Below are positions 1-7,909 of a stretch of 64,000 nucleotides of DNA, in pieces. A program made the translations under genes and the position numbers. Numbering within the stretch: position 1 is the first letter of the stretch; the number at the start of each line of letters is the position of its first letter. Under the pieces are notes generated by a model. The model had not been told where the DNA came from. It did no database searches and worked only from the letters and a program-made list of their open reading frames with translations. This DNA is from Sulfurimicrobium sp. (GTDB lineage: Bacteria > Pseudomonadota > Gammaproteobacteria > Burkholderiales > Sulfuricellaceae). The stretch spans positions 433,023 to 497,022 of the forward strand of contig JAUSBJ010000035.1 of NCBI GenBank assembly GCA_030652035.1. Reading direction: 5' to 3'.

Positions 1-1
1 G

Positions 2-1129
2 AACTACGAAACCGTCAAATATTTCGGCAACGAGCGCTATGAGGCGGCGCGCTACGACACCAGCCTGGCGGAATGGGAGCAGGTCGCCCTGCAATCCCAG
101 CGCTCGCTCGGTCTACTGAATGCGGCACAGGCTGGCACCATCGCCATCGGCGTCACGCTGATGGTGCTGCGCGCCGCCAACGGCGTGGTGGAAGGCACGC
201 TCACGCTGGGCGATCTGGTCATGGTCAACGCCTTTCTGTTGCAGATGTTCCAGCCATTGAGCTTCCTTGGGGTGATGTACCGCCAGATCAAGCAGTCCAT
301 GACCGACGTGGAACGCATGTTCAGCCTGCTGCAACGCCCCAGGGAAATCGAAGATGCGCCGGACGGGCGCGCTCTGGCTGCGCATGGGGGCGAGGTGAAA
401 TTCGAGCACGTCAGCTTCGCCTACAATCCCGACCGCCCGATTCTGCATGACGTCAGTTTTACCGTTCCAGCCGGCAAAACCGTGGCCGCCGTGGGCGCCA
501 GCGGCGCAGGCAAATCCACCCTGGCACGCCTGCTGTTCCGTTTTTACGACGTGAATGAAGGCGCCATCCAGATCGATGGCCAGGATATCCGCCTGGTCAC
601 CCAGGACAGCCTGCGCGCGGCTATCGGCGTGGTGCCGCAGGACACCGTACTGTTCAACGACAGCATTTACTACAACATCGCCTATGGCCGCCCCGATGCC
701 ACGCGCGATGAAGTCATCAATGCCGCCCGCGCCGCGCATATCCTGAACTTTATCGCGTCCCTGCCGCAGGGCTGGGACACAGTGGTCGGCGAACGCGGCC
801 TCAAGCTTTCCGGTGGAGAAAAGCAGCGCGTCGCCATTGCCCGCACCTTGCTGAAGAATCCGGCGATCCTGATCCTGGACGAAGCCACCTCAGCGCTCGA
901 CACCAAGACCGAGAAAGCCATCCAGGCCGAGTTGCTGGAAATCGCCCGAAGCCGCACCAGCCTGATCATCGCGCACCGGCTTTCCACCGTGGTCGAAGCC
1001 GACGAGATCCTGGTCATGGAAGGGGGGCGCATCGTCGAACGCGGGCGACATCCGGAATTGCTGGCGAAAGACGGCGTGTACGCGCACATGTGGGCGCTGC
1101 AACAACAGGCGGAAGAAACGGCCGAATAA
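2..1129 (+). CDS. Atm1-type ABC exporter, C-terminal part (5' end outside window)
   Basis: The reading frame is open from the first bases, so this is the 3' part of a gene that begins before the window. The first residues match the cytoplasmic loop typical of Atm1/ABCB7/HMT1 half-transporters (NYETVKYF). They are followed by the end of the membrane domain and a full ATPase domain: Walker A GASGAGKST, signature LSGGEKQR, Walker B ILILDEATSALD and the switch His in IIAHRLST. The family works as an inner-membrane homodimer exporting glutathione-linked sulfur species or metal conjugates. Family assignment is firm; the substrate is inferred. The gene on its right is on the opposite strand. Confidence 0.93.
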   Translation, partial: NYETVKYFGNERYEAARYDTSLAEWEQVALQSQRSLGLLNAAQAGTIAIGVTLMVLRAANGVVEGTLTLGDLVMVNAFLLQMFQPLSFLGVMYRQIKQSMTDVERMFSLLQRPREIEDAPDGRALAAHGGEVKFEHVSFAYNPDRPILHDVSFTVPAGKTVAAVGASGAGKSTLARLLFRFYDVNEGAIQIDGQDIRLVTQDSLRAAIGVVPQDTVLFNDSIYYNIAYGRPDATRDEVINAARAAHILNFIASLPQGWDTVVGERGLKLSGGEKQRVAIARTLLKNPAILILDEATSALDTKTEKAIQAELLEIARSRTSLIIAHRLSTVVEADEILVMEGGRIVERGRHPELLAKDGVYAHMWALQQQAEETAE

Positions 1130-1155
1130 ACATGCCACCTGCGGTACGGGCGAAG

Positions 1156-1416
1156 CTATTTCAAACAGGCAATACTGCTGGAACCCTTGCCATCTGCACC
1201 AACAACGGCAACACATTGCGCCGCCCCGCACTGGCAGTTGGAGATGACAAAGCTTCCCTCGTTGGTTTTCGTGCACACGCAGGCTGGCGGTGGGGAAACG
1301 GAGGGAAGTGTTCTCTCTGCGACGGAGCGGCCCGCCGTGTCGGCAAGAACGTTGAAAGTTGCCAAAAACAGGGCTATGCCAGTGATTATTCCGGAACTCA
1401 TAGGATGTGCGTTCAC
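1156..1416 (-). CDS. Small secreted Cys-rich protein, hypothetical
   Basis: An 86-residue reading frame. I chose a GTG start at 1416 because a perfect AGGAGG lies 8 nt upstream; an ATG five codons further in has no such site. The N-terminus has a hydrophobic stretch of about 17 residues ending in a signal-peptidase-like LADTA. The mature part of roughly 60 residues has five cysteines, two in a CVC pair and two in a CQC pair, suggesting a disulfide-bonded exported protein. No family recognised. It stands alone, tail-to-tail with the ABC exporter. It could be a chance frame, but the ribosome site plus signal peptide argue for a real gene. Confidence 0.5.
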   Translation of the reverse strand: MNAHPMSSGIITGIALFLATFNVLADTAGRSVAERTLPSVSPPPACVCTKTNEGSFVISNCQCGAAQCVAVVGADGKGSSSIACLK

Positions 1417-1541
1417 GTTGCGACCCTCCTCCGTCTCGTCAAATCTCATGTTAGCAAATTCACCGTTAATAACTTACGGGTTTTTCCTGACATTGCCGAA
1501 ACGCTACAGGCATCTCGCAAAGCGCCTTGCTACCAGCTTGT

Positions 1542-1826
1542 TCAGAGCGTCGTCAGGCGTGCGAGCCAGTCGCCGAACAGGATCGTAAGCACATTCACGG
1601 CCGGCAGCACATAAAAAAAACCGCGCATCAGGTTGCGCAGCATGCGATTTGCAGTTTTCAGCTCCATGAAATGATCGACCACGATTCTCCCCTTGAATGC
1701 CATGGTCAAGGAGATGATGAGGGTGACGGCCAAGCCCGGTTCGACGGCTTCCCCGATCCAGGCGCCGCCCAGTGTCAGCGCCACCAGCAGGAGCCAGAGG
1801 CGGTCGAGCAGTTTTTCATGTGTCAT
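1542..1826 (-). CDS. norF: Cytochrome c oxidase subunit IV-like (NorF-type) membrane protein
   Basis: A 94-residue protein with three hydrophobic segments, matching the small prokaryotic cytochrome c oxidase subunit IV / NorF family. The ATG at 1826 is preceded by GGAGAG with good spacing; another in-frame ATG at 1838 is less likely. It lies 13 nt downstream of a subunit III-like gene, the same arrangement as norE–norF, whose products help nitric oxide reductase assembly or activity. No norCB lies in the window, so the partner oxidase or reductase is unknown. Family call is moderate, role inferred. Confidence 0.7.
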   Translation of the reverse strand: MTHEKLLDRLWLLLVALTLGGAWIGEAVEPGLAVTLIISLTMAFKGRIVVDHFMELKTANRMLRNLMRGFFYVLPAVNVLTILFGDWLARLTTL

Positions 1827-1839
1827 CGCACTCTCCATC

Positions 1840-2433
1840 TCAGTGCAGCACGTACAGGAGCGGAAAAATCACCAGCCAGGCCAGGTCGGTGGCATGCCAG
1901 TAGGAGGCAAAGGCCTCCAGGCCGTCGTGGTCCGCCGGAGAATAGGCGCCGCTGCGGGTGCGAACCATCACCCACATCAGCCCCATCATCCCCCACACCA
2001 CATGCACCATGTGCGTAAAAGTCAGGTAGTAATAGACGGTGAAAAACAGGTTCATGCCACCGGTGACGCCCTGACTGAGATTCCATCGGAACTCCAGGGC
2101 TTTGATGAGCAGGTAGCCAGATGCAGCCAGAAGCACCAGCAACAGCCAGCGCAAACAGGCCTGCTGCCGATTCTGCCGGATCGCATGCACGGCTTTGGCC
2201 ACGAAATAGCTGCCGGAAATCATCATCACGGTGTTGAGTGTACCGGCCAGCGTGCTCAGGCGAGCGGGGCCTTCCCGGAACACTTCCGGGTAATGCGCCC
2301 TGGCAACGAAATACACGCCGAACAGCAGGGCGAATTCGGTCATCTCGCTCAGTATCCCGGCCCAGATCCCCTTATTTCCCGGGATGCGGCCTGCGACGGG
2401 CTCTGGCGGTGGGACATCAGCAGTCAGCAACAC
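1840..2433 (-). CDS. norE: Cytochrome c oxidase subunit III-like (NorE-type) protein
   Basis: A 197-residue polytopic membrane protein of the heme-copper oxidase subunit III family. It shows the family's GxWAGILSEMTEF-like first helix and a histidine-containing later helix (TFTHMVHVVWG). I place the start at GTG 2433, where GAGG lies 6 nt upstream; this gives a normal NorE length, whereas the longer open frame runs antisense into rep. It forms a two-gene unit with the subunit IV-like gene. NorE proteins support nitric oxide reductase or a quinol/cytochrome oxidase; neither partner is visible here. Confidence 0.8.
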   Translation of the reverse strand: MLLTADVPPPEPVAGRIPGNKGIWAGILSEMTEFALLFGVYFVARAHYPEVFREGPARLSTLAGTLNTVMMISGSYFVAKAVHAIRQNRQQACLRWLLLVLLAASGYLLIKALEFRWNLSQGVTGGMNLFFTVYYYLTFTHMVHVVWGMMGLMWVMVRTRSGAYSPADHDGLEAFASYWHATDLAWLVIFPLLYVLH

Positions 2434-2569
2434 TTGCAGCCTCGATATGAAACCTTGATTGGTTACTGTAGCAGGGTTTGAGCGGAGCCGGAATGGCTGC
2501 ACTCGAAGCAGAAAAATGAACGGGGTAAGGCATGATAAAATGACCCCCCATTCAGGAGCAGTTTGTCGC

Positions 2570-4567
2570 ATGCTTTCCAAGCTCAACGCCCCGCAACGCG
2601 AGGCGGTAAAATATCTTGACGGCCCGCTACTGGTGCTGGCCGGCGCCGGCAGCGGCAAGACGCGCGTCATCACGCACAAGATCGTTTATCTGATCGAAAC
2701 CTGCGGTTTCAGCGCCAGCAACATTGCTGCCATCACCTTCACCAACAAGGCCGCGCGGGAGATGCAGGAACGCGTGGGGAAACTGCTGCAGGGCAAGTCG
2801 GCGCGCGGCCTGACGGTGACCACTTTCCACTCGCTCGGCCTGCACATCCTGCGCCAGGAAGCGAAACACCTGGGCTACAAGCCGCGCTTCTCGGTGCTCG
2901 ACGCCTCGGACAGCGCGGGCATCCTGAACGACATCCTGAAGACCACCGACAAGAAGGAAATCCGTCGCGCCCAGTCGGTCATTTCCAACTGGAAGAACGC
3001 CCAGCTTCCGCCCTCCCTGGCCGCCCAACAGGCAGCAGATGAAGTTGAACGCCAGCTCGCCATCATCTATCAGGCCTACCAGGATACCTTGCAGGCCTAC
3101 CAGGCGATGGATTTCGACGACCTGATCCGCCTGCCGGTCGAGCTGTTCGACAGGCATCCACAAGTGCTGGAGAAATGGCGCGACAAGCTGCGCTACCTGC
3201 TTATCGACGAATATCAGGACACCAATACCTGCCAGTACCAGCTGGTGAAACAGCTCGCCGGCAGCCGCGGCGCGTTCACCGCGGTGGGCGACGACGATCA
3301 GGCCATCTATGCCTGGCGCGGCGCCAATGTGGAAAACCTGAAATTACTGCAGGACGATTACCCCAGCCTGCAGGTGATCAAGCTGGAACAGAATTACCGC
3401 TCCACCGTGCGCATCCTGCGCGCCGCCAACACCCTGATCGCCAACAACCCCAAACTGTTCGAAAAGAAATTATGGAGCGATCTGGGCCACGGCGACCCGA
3501 TCCAGATCATGTCAGCGAAAGATGATGAGCAGGAGGCGGAGAATGTGGTCATGCGTCTGCAGACCCACAAATTCCAGCACCGCACGCGTTTTGCCGATTA
3601 TGCGATTCTCTACCGAGGCAATCATCAGGCGCGCATTTTCGAACAGCAGCTACGCAATGAGAAAATCCCCTATCTGCTGTCCGGCGGGCAGTCATTTTTC
3701 GACCGTACCGAGATCAAGGACATCATTGCCTACCTGAGGTTACTGGCCAACAGCGACGACGATCCGGCCTTCATCCGCGCGGTGACCACGCCGAAACGCG
3801 GCATTGGCACCAGCACGCTGGAGAAACTCGGCACCTATGCTGCCGAGCGCCACGTCAGCCTGTTTGCTGCGGCCTTCGAAGCGGGCATGGAACATCAACT
3901 CGGACCCAAGCAATACCATCCGCTGATGGAGTTCTGCAATTTCATCAACAGCATTTCCCTGCGCGCCGAGCGCGAGAGTTGCAACACCATCATGGCAGAC
4001 CTGCTCAATGCCATCGGCTACGAATCCCACCTCTTCGACCAGGAAGAGGCCCGCGCGGCGCAGAACAAGTGGAACAACGTACAGGAATTCGTTGGCTGGA
4101 TCAGCAAGAAAGGCGAGGAGGACGGCAAGACCGTGATCGAACTGACCCAGACCATTGCCCTGATCAATATCCTCGACAGCCGCGAAGACCAGGACGTGGA
4201 CGCGGTGCGCCTCTCCACCCTGCATGCCGCGAAAGGCCTGGAATACCCGCATGTGTTTCTGGTCGGCGTGGAGGAAGGCATCTTGCCCCACCGCGAAAGC
4301 GTCGATAACGGCCAGATTGAGGAAGAACGTCGTCTGATGTACGTGGGCATCACCCGCGCCCAGAAGAGCCTGACCCTGTCCCACTGCCACAAGCGCAAGC
4401 GCGCCGGCGAATGGCAAGGCTGCCAACCGAGCCGTTTTATTGACGAACTCCACCAGGACGATCTACGCGGCAGTGGCCGCGGCCAGGACGACCCGCAAGC
4501 ACAGAAGGATGAAGGCTCCGCCCGGCTCGCCCAGATCAGGGCAATGCTGGCAAATGGCAAAAAATAA
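2570..4567 (+). CDS. rep: ATP-dependent DNA helicase Rep (UvrD/PcrA superfamily 1)
   Basis: 665 residues, the normal Rep length. Superfamily 1A motifs are all visible: the Q motif near the start (LNAPQREAV), Walker A GAGSGKT, DEYQDTN, GDDDQAIYAWRGA, QNYRS, and VRLSTLHAAKGLEYPHVFLVG near the C-terminus. Rep translocates 3' to 5' on single-stranded DNA and helps replication forks pass protein roadblocks. The ATG at 2570 fits the family's N-terminus; an AGGAG lies rather far upstream at about 2554. The frame continues upstream but that part is not Rep-like. A strong terminator follows directly. Confidence 0.96.
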   Translation: MLSKLNAPQREAVKYLDGPLLVLAGAGSGKTRVITHKIVYLIETCGFSASNIAAITFTNKAAREMQERVGKLLQGKSARGLTVTTFHSLGLHILRQEAKHLGYKPRFSVLDASDSAGILNDILKTTDKKEIRRAQSVISNWKNAQLPPSLAAQQAADEVERQLAIIYQAYQDTLQAYQAMDFDDLIRLPVELFDRHPQVLEKWRDKLRYLLIDEYQDTNTCQYQLVKQLAGSRGAFTAVGDDDQAIYAWRGANVENLKLLQDDYPSLQVIKLEQNYRSTVRILRAANTLIANNPKLFEKKLWSDLGHGDPIQIMSAKDDEQEAENVVMRLQTHKFQHRTRFADYAILYRGNHQARIFEQQLRNEKIPYLLSGGQSFFDRTEIKDIIAYLRLLANSDDDPAFIRAVTTPKRGIGTSTLEKLGTYAAERHVSLFAAAFEAGMEHQLGPKQYHPLMEFCNFINSISLRAERESCNTIMADLLNAIGYESHLFDQEEARAAQNKWNNVQEFVGWISKKGEEDGKTVIELTQTIALINILDSREDQDVDAVRLSTLHAAKGLEYPHVFLVGVEEGILPHRESVDNGQIEEERRLMYVGITRAQKSLTLSHCHKRKRAGEWQGCQPSRFIDELHQDDLRGSGRGQDDPQAQKDEGSARLAQIRAMLANGKK

Positions 4568-4571
4568 AAAA

Positions 4572-4600
4572 GGCGCAGCGTTTTCGCGCTGCGCCTTTTT
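4572..4600. terminator. Bidirectional Rho-independent terminator between rep and cytochrome c5
   Basis: A 9-bp perfect GC-rich stem (GGCGCAGCG / CGCTGCGCC) with a 6-nt loop is followed by five T on the + strand and preceded by a run of A. It can therefore stop transcription of rep and of the oppositely oriented cytochrome gene. Confidence 0.9.
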
Positions 4601-4621
4601 AAGGCCTTTTAGACCAGAGCG

Positions 4622-5116
4622 TTACGGTGCAGTAAAGTTGGCGCCTGCGGAGTTACCCATGTAGGCGACTGCACGAGCCAATTCCACCTCCGACAAATCA
4701 GGTGCGCCACCACGAGCCGGCATGCCGCGGATGCCTTCAACAGCATGCTTGACCAAGGTATCATAGCCTTGACCAATGCGTTTCGCCCAGTCGCCCTTGT
4801 CACCTTGCTTGGGCGCACCCAGAGCACCGGAGGTATGGCAAGCAGTACACACGGCGTTGTAAACCTCCTCGCCACTCTTTTCCACCTTGGGCGCACTGGC
4901 ATCCACCACTTTGACTTCGCCCACGGGCTTTATACGTTCCGCAACAATCTTGGCCTGAGCATCGTCAGCCACCTCATCTACGTGAGTAGCCTGAATGCCA
5001 AGCACCAATTGAATAATCAAGAAAATTGCAATCAGCGGGGCAACCAATCCACCTACGGCTGCAAAAACAACCTGCATCGGCGTGGTTTTTGTCATCTCTT
5101 CGTGATGCTCGCTCAT
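4622..5116 (-). CDS. Membrane-anchored cytochrome c5 family protein
   Basis: 164 residues. A short polar N-terminus is followed by one uncleaved transmembrane helix (about residues 15–42), a linker, and a single cytochrome c domain with the heme-binding motif CTACH at residues 90–94 and a probable axial methionine in GIRGMPARGG. The domain sits in the periplasm and carries one electron at a time, typically between the bc1 complex and terminal oxidases or reductases. Monocistronic, with a perfect TATAAT about 40 nt upstream and a terminator downstream. The specific partner is not evident. Confidence 0.9.
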   Translation of the reverse strand: MSEHHEEMTKTTPMQVVFAAVGGLVAPLIAIFLIIQLVLGIQATHVDEVADDAQAKIVAERIKPVGEVKVVDASAPKVEKSGEEVYNAVCTACHTSGALGAPKQGDKGDWAKRIGQGYDTLVKHAVEGIRGMPARGGAPDLSEVELARAVAYMGNSAGANFTAP

Positions 5117-5151
5117 GAGTCAATCCTTAAGCTGGGATTCAAAAGTTGCGG

Positions 5152-5157
5152 ATTATA
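5152..5157 (-). promoter_or_regulatory. Candidate -10 element for the cytochrome c5 gene
   Basis: A perfect TATAAT on the minus strand, 36 nt upstream of the ATG at 5116. No good -35 hexamer is visible at 16–18 nt spacing, so the call rests on the -10 alone. Confidence 0.4.
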
Positions 5158-5359
5158 ACGACAATCAACGCAGTTTGCATCATTGATACCACTCATAAAT
5201 TAACTTTTGTATGCATCAAGCCAATGTCGGTTTAAAATACCTTCCCTTTTATTTTCACGCTTAAAGGCTGAGGCTCTGGGATTGCTTGGCTTCCTTAAGA
5301 ACACATCACGTTGCCGCTTATAGGCATAACGGGGTTTCTTAAAAAAACGCTCTAATCTA

Positions 5360-5388
5360 TTGATGATTAAACGCTAAACCAATACAAT
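5360..5388 (+). promoter_or_regulatory. Candidate sigma-70 promoter for lpxC
   Basis: TTGATG at 5360–5365 and TACAAT at 5383–5388 with an exact 17-nt spacer, ending about 40 nt before the lpxC start. The 312-nt gap between the cytochrome gene and lpxC otherwise holds only AT-rich DNA in which I see no further gene. Confidence 0.6.
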
Positions 5389-5428
5389 CCCATTGGAATT
5401 ATTATCGCTCTCGACTGGGCGCAAGACC

Positions 5429-6343
5429 ATGATTAAACAACGCACATTGAAAAACGTCATCCGGGCGACCGGAATCGGCCTGCACACCGGCGAAAAGGTC
5501 TATTTGACCTTGCGCCCGGCTGCCCCGAACACCGGGATCGTGTTTCGCCGCGTTGATCTGCCAGAGCCCATTGAAATCCAGGCCAGGCCGGATAACGTGG
5601 GTGACACACGCCTCTCGTCCACGCTAGAACAGAATGGCGCGAAAGTGTCCACCGTTGAGCATCTGATGGCTGCCCTGGCCGGCCTGGGCATCGACAACAT
5701 CTATGTCGACCTGTCTGCGGCCGAAGTGCCGATCATGGATGGATCCGCCTCCCCCTTCGTATTCCTGCTGCAATCAGCCGGCATCGAAGAGCAGAATGCG
5801 GCCAAAAAGTATATCCGCATCAAGAAAACGGTCGAAGTCCACGACGGGGACAAATGGGTTCGCTTCGAGCCCTACAACGGCTTCAGAGTGAACTTCACGA
5901 TCGCCTTTGATCATCCCGTATTCGAAACCTCGGGCCAGTCCATCACCCTGGACCTGGCCCAGGCGTCCTTCGTCAAGGAGATTTCACGCGCCCGTACTTT
6001 CGGTTTCATGCAGGATGTGGAAACCCTGCGCACCCACGGCCTGGCACTTGGCGGCAGCATGGATAACGCCATCGTGATGGATGAATACCGCGTACTCAAC
6101 AGCGATGGGCTGCGTTATGAAGACGAATTCGTCAAGCACAAGGTACTCGATGCCGTGGGCGATCTCTATATTCTAGGCCATCCGCTGATCGGCGCCTTTA
6201 CCGCCTACAAGTCAGGGCACGCACTCAACAACCGCCTGCTGCGCACCCTACTGGCAGATGCCGAAGCGTGGGAATACGCATCCTTCGATCAGGCCGAACA
6301 AGCGCCCAGCGCCGTGCTGAACTTCTACAACCAGACCGCTTGA
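5429..6343 (+). CDS. lpxC: UDP-3-O-acyl-N-acetylglucosamine deacetylase
   Basis: 304 residues, the usual LpxC length. It catalyses the committed step of lipid A synthesis, a zinc-dependent deacetylation in the cytoplasm. The zinc ligands are recognisable: the His in TVEHLMAAL (about residue 79) and the His and Asp in [10 protein letters not shown] near residue 238. The start is the ATG at 5429 (MIKQRTLKN matches family N-termini); the frame extends upstream but without homology. In many proteobacteria lpxC follows ftsZ; here it is preceded by its own promoter and the division cluster is absent from the window. Confidence 0.97.
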   Translation: MIKQRTLKNVIRATGIGLHTGEKVYLTLRPAAPNTGIVFRRVDLPEPIEIQARPDNVGDTRLSSTLEQNGAKVSTVEHLMAALAGLGIDNIYVDLSAAEVPIMDGSASPFVFLLQSAGIEEQNAAKKYIRIKKTVEVHDGDKWVRFEPYNGFRVNFTIAFDHPVFETSGQSITLDLAQASFVKEISRARTFGFMQDVETLRTHGLALGGSMDNAIVMDEYRVLNSDGLRYEDEFVKHKVLDAVGDLYILGHPLIGAFTAYKSGHALNNRLLRTLLADAEAWEYASFDQAEQAPSAVLNFYNQTA

Positions 6344-6534
6344 TCGTCCTTCGGCTTGTCATCTATCTGTCGCTGATCGGGATCGTTTCATCCCTGATTT
6401 TGGCACTGCTGTTGCGCGATCGGCGTTATTTCCGCCTGGCATGGCAGATTCTCAAGTTTTCGGTTGTTCTGCTACTAATTTTTGCCGCCCTGATCTTCAT
6501 GGGGCGAGCCGTCCTCTACCGCATGCCGCTCTAG
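6340..6534 (+). CDS. Small two-helix membrane protein, hypothetical
   Basis: 64 residues if translation starts at the TTG at 6340, which overlaps the lpxC stop codon (TTGA) and suggests translational coupling. Two hydrophobic segments (about residues 5–25 and 38–58) are separated by a short basic loop (LLRDRRYFR). No ATG is available before the second helix. The last 60 nt overlap the 3' end of dciA on the other strand. No family recognised; the clear membrane pattern and tight junction support a real gene. Confidence 0.5.
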   Translation: MIVLRLVIYLSLIGIVSSLILALLLRDRRYFRLAWQILKFSVVLLLIFAALIFMGRAVLYRMPL

Positions 6535-6945
6535 CATGGATTCAAGCGCCCGCTTGAGCGGCGACTCATCCAGTTGTCCGGCCAGCTGGCGCAAACGGGC
6601 GGCACCCGCTGAACCAAGGCGCAGCGTCTTGGGCGGCCGCTCCTGAGGTGGACGGTAGCTGGCTTGCACTCTCACCAGAATTGAAGTAACCTCAAGGCCC
6701 TTTTTTTGGAATTTTTCCAGCACAGTCGGCGCAAGCTGCCTTACCTTGGCTGCGATTGCGCCATTATTTGCATACAACACTAAAGTCCGGTCCTGTAAAC
6801 CACTTACCTTGCACATCTGAGCCAAAGGCGGCGGAGCAATCTTTTCCCATAAACGCTGCAACTCGGATAAACGCGAAACATGTTCGGCCAAAGCAGCAAG
6901 GCCGCTCGTTGAAGTGAAGTAGGACTGTAATTTGCGTACGCTCAT
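6475..6945 (-). CDS. dciA: DciA / DUF721 family, probable DnaB helicase loader
   Basis: 156 residues beginning at ATG 6945 (MSVRKLQSY). The N-terminal 90 residues match the DUF721/DciA domain: a helix-rich start, then LWEKIAPPPLAQMCKVSGLQDRTLVLYANNGA. DciA is the ancestral loader of the replicative helicase DnaB in bacteria that lack DnaC. The basic, low-complexity C-terminal tail is typical. It is divergent from the M23 peptidase gene with only 15 nt between starts, an arrangement common beside secA in betaproteobacteria. The open frame upstream of 6945 is a shadow of the peptidase gene. Confidence 0.85.
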   Translation of the reverse strand: MSVRKLQSYFTSTSGLAALAEHVSRLSELQRLWEKIAPPPLAQMCKVSGLQDRTLVLYANNGAIAAKVRQLAPTVLEKFQKKGLEVTSILVRVQASYRPPQERPPKTLRLGSAGAARLRQLAGQLDESPLKRALESMLERHAVEDGSPHEDQGGKN

Positions 6946-6960
6946 GGAGGGTTCTGCCTC

Positions 6961-7824
6961 GTGAACATTATTTTCGTATCGAATAGTCTGGCCAGGAGTA
7001 AAAGCATCACGCTTGGTCACCATCAAGCCATTACACTTGTTCTGGGATGGGCGATTATGCCTATTATTATCGCCGCAGGATTCTATTATTCCACGCTTTC
7101 CTCCGACACAGTACAACCGAAAGCCACCCATCTGCAGGAAAATCTCAACGCTATGGCCGCCCGCCTCGGCCAACTGCAAGCGCAGGTGCTGCGCCTGGAT
7201 GCCGTAGGGGAGCGGCTTGCCAAGCACTTTGGCCTGCCTGAACAGGAATTTGATTTCCGCAAACAACCGGGCCTGGGCGGCGCCGAATCCCACACCCCCC
7301 AGTATCAACTGGACGCACAGCGACTTGAAAAGGAACTGGACAAGTTTGCCCAGCAAATGGAGAAACGCTCAGAAAGCCTGAGCGTGCTCGAAGCCATGAC
7401 CCTGCGCGAACAGGTAGCAAAAAGCACCTCCCCTACGCTACAACCCGTCTCTGCCGGCTGGTTTTCGTCCAATTATGGCTGGCGACTCGACCCATTTAGT
7501 GGCAAAAAGGCTTTTCACGAAGGCGTCGATTTCATGGCAGAAACCGGCACTCCCATCAAAGCCGCCGCGGGCGGCGTGGTTGTTTACTCTGATTATCACC
7601 CCCAGTATGGTAATATGATTGACATTGACCATGGCAATGGCATGCTCAGCCGCTATGCCCATGCCTCGAAGCGACTGGTCAAGGTTGACGACATCGTTTT
7701 GCAGGGTCAGAAAATTGCTGAAGTTGGCTCTACCGGTCGCTCCACCGGACCGCACCTGCATTTCGAGGTGTTGAAAAACGGCGCCCCGCAAAATCCGGCA
7801 CGTTATCTGCAAACCGCCGGTTAA
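6961..7824 (+). CDS. M23 family metallopeptidase (LytM-type murein hydrolase or regulator)
   Basis: 287 residues from a GTG start. An N-terminal membrane anchor (about residues 22–45) is followed by a coiled-coil-rich stretch and a C-terminal M23 domain with the zinc motifs HEGVDF (HxxxD) and HLHFEV (HxH), so the active site is intact. It should act on peptidoglycan cross-links in the periplasm. It sits between dciA and secA as in many betaproteobacteria; whether it is linked to secretion is unknown. Downstream is a long hairpin before secA. Confidence 0.9.
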   Translation: MNIIFVSNSLARSKSITLGHHQAITLVLGWAIMPIIIAAGFYYSTLSSDTVQPKATHLQENLNAMAARLGQLQAQVLRLDAVGERLAKHFGLPEQEFDFRKQPGLGGAESHTPQYQLDAQRLEKELDKFAQQMEKRSESLSVLEAMTLREQVAKSTSPTLQPVSAGWFSSNYGWRLDPFSGKKAFHEGVDFMAETGTPIKAAAGGVVVYSDYHPQYGNMIDIDHGNGMLSRYAHASKRLVKVDDIVLQGQKIAEVGSTGRSTGPHLHFEVLKNGAPQNPARYLQTAG

Positions 7825-7833
7825 CAAACAACT

Positions 7834-7887
7834 GGAGGCTCAGGAAATTCGGCATCCGTCTGGATGCTCTGAATTGTCTGAGCCTTC
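7834..7887 (+). promoter_or_regulatory. Long imperfect RNA hairpin in the secA leader
   Basis: Three nested paired blocks with small bulges: AGGCTCAG/CTGAGCCT (7836–7843 with 7878–7885), AATTC/GAATT and GCATCC/GGATGC closing a 4-nt loop. Downstream is a moderately U-rich stretch (about 7886–7896), so it could be a weak terminator for the peptidase gene or an attenuator controlling secA. The secA start is 22 nt after the stem. Confidence 0.6.
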
Positions 7888-7909
7888 CTAATTTTTGATA
7901 GAAGTTTCC

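Noticed and set aside
7825..7909. SecM-like arrest peptide before secA
   Set aside because: No open frame with a signal peptide and arrest-like C-terminus fits in the gap; the M23 peptidase ends without such a motif.
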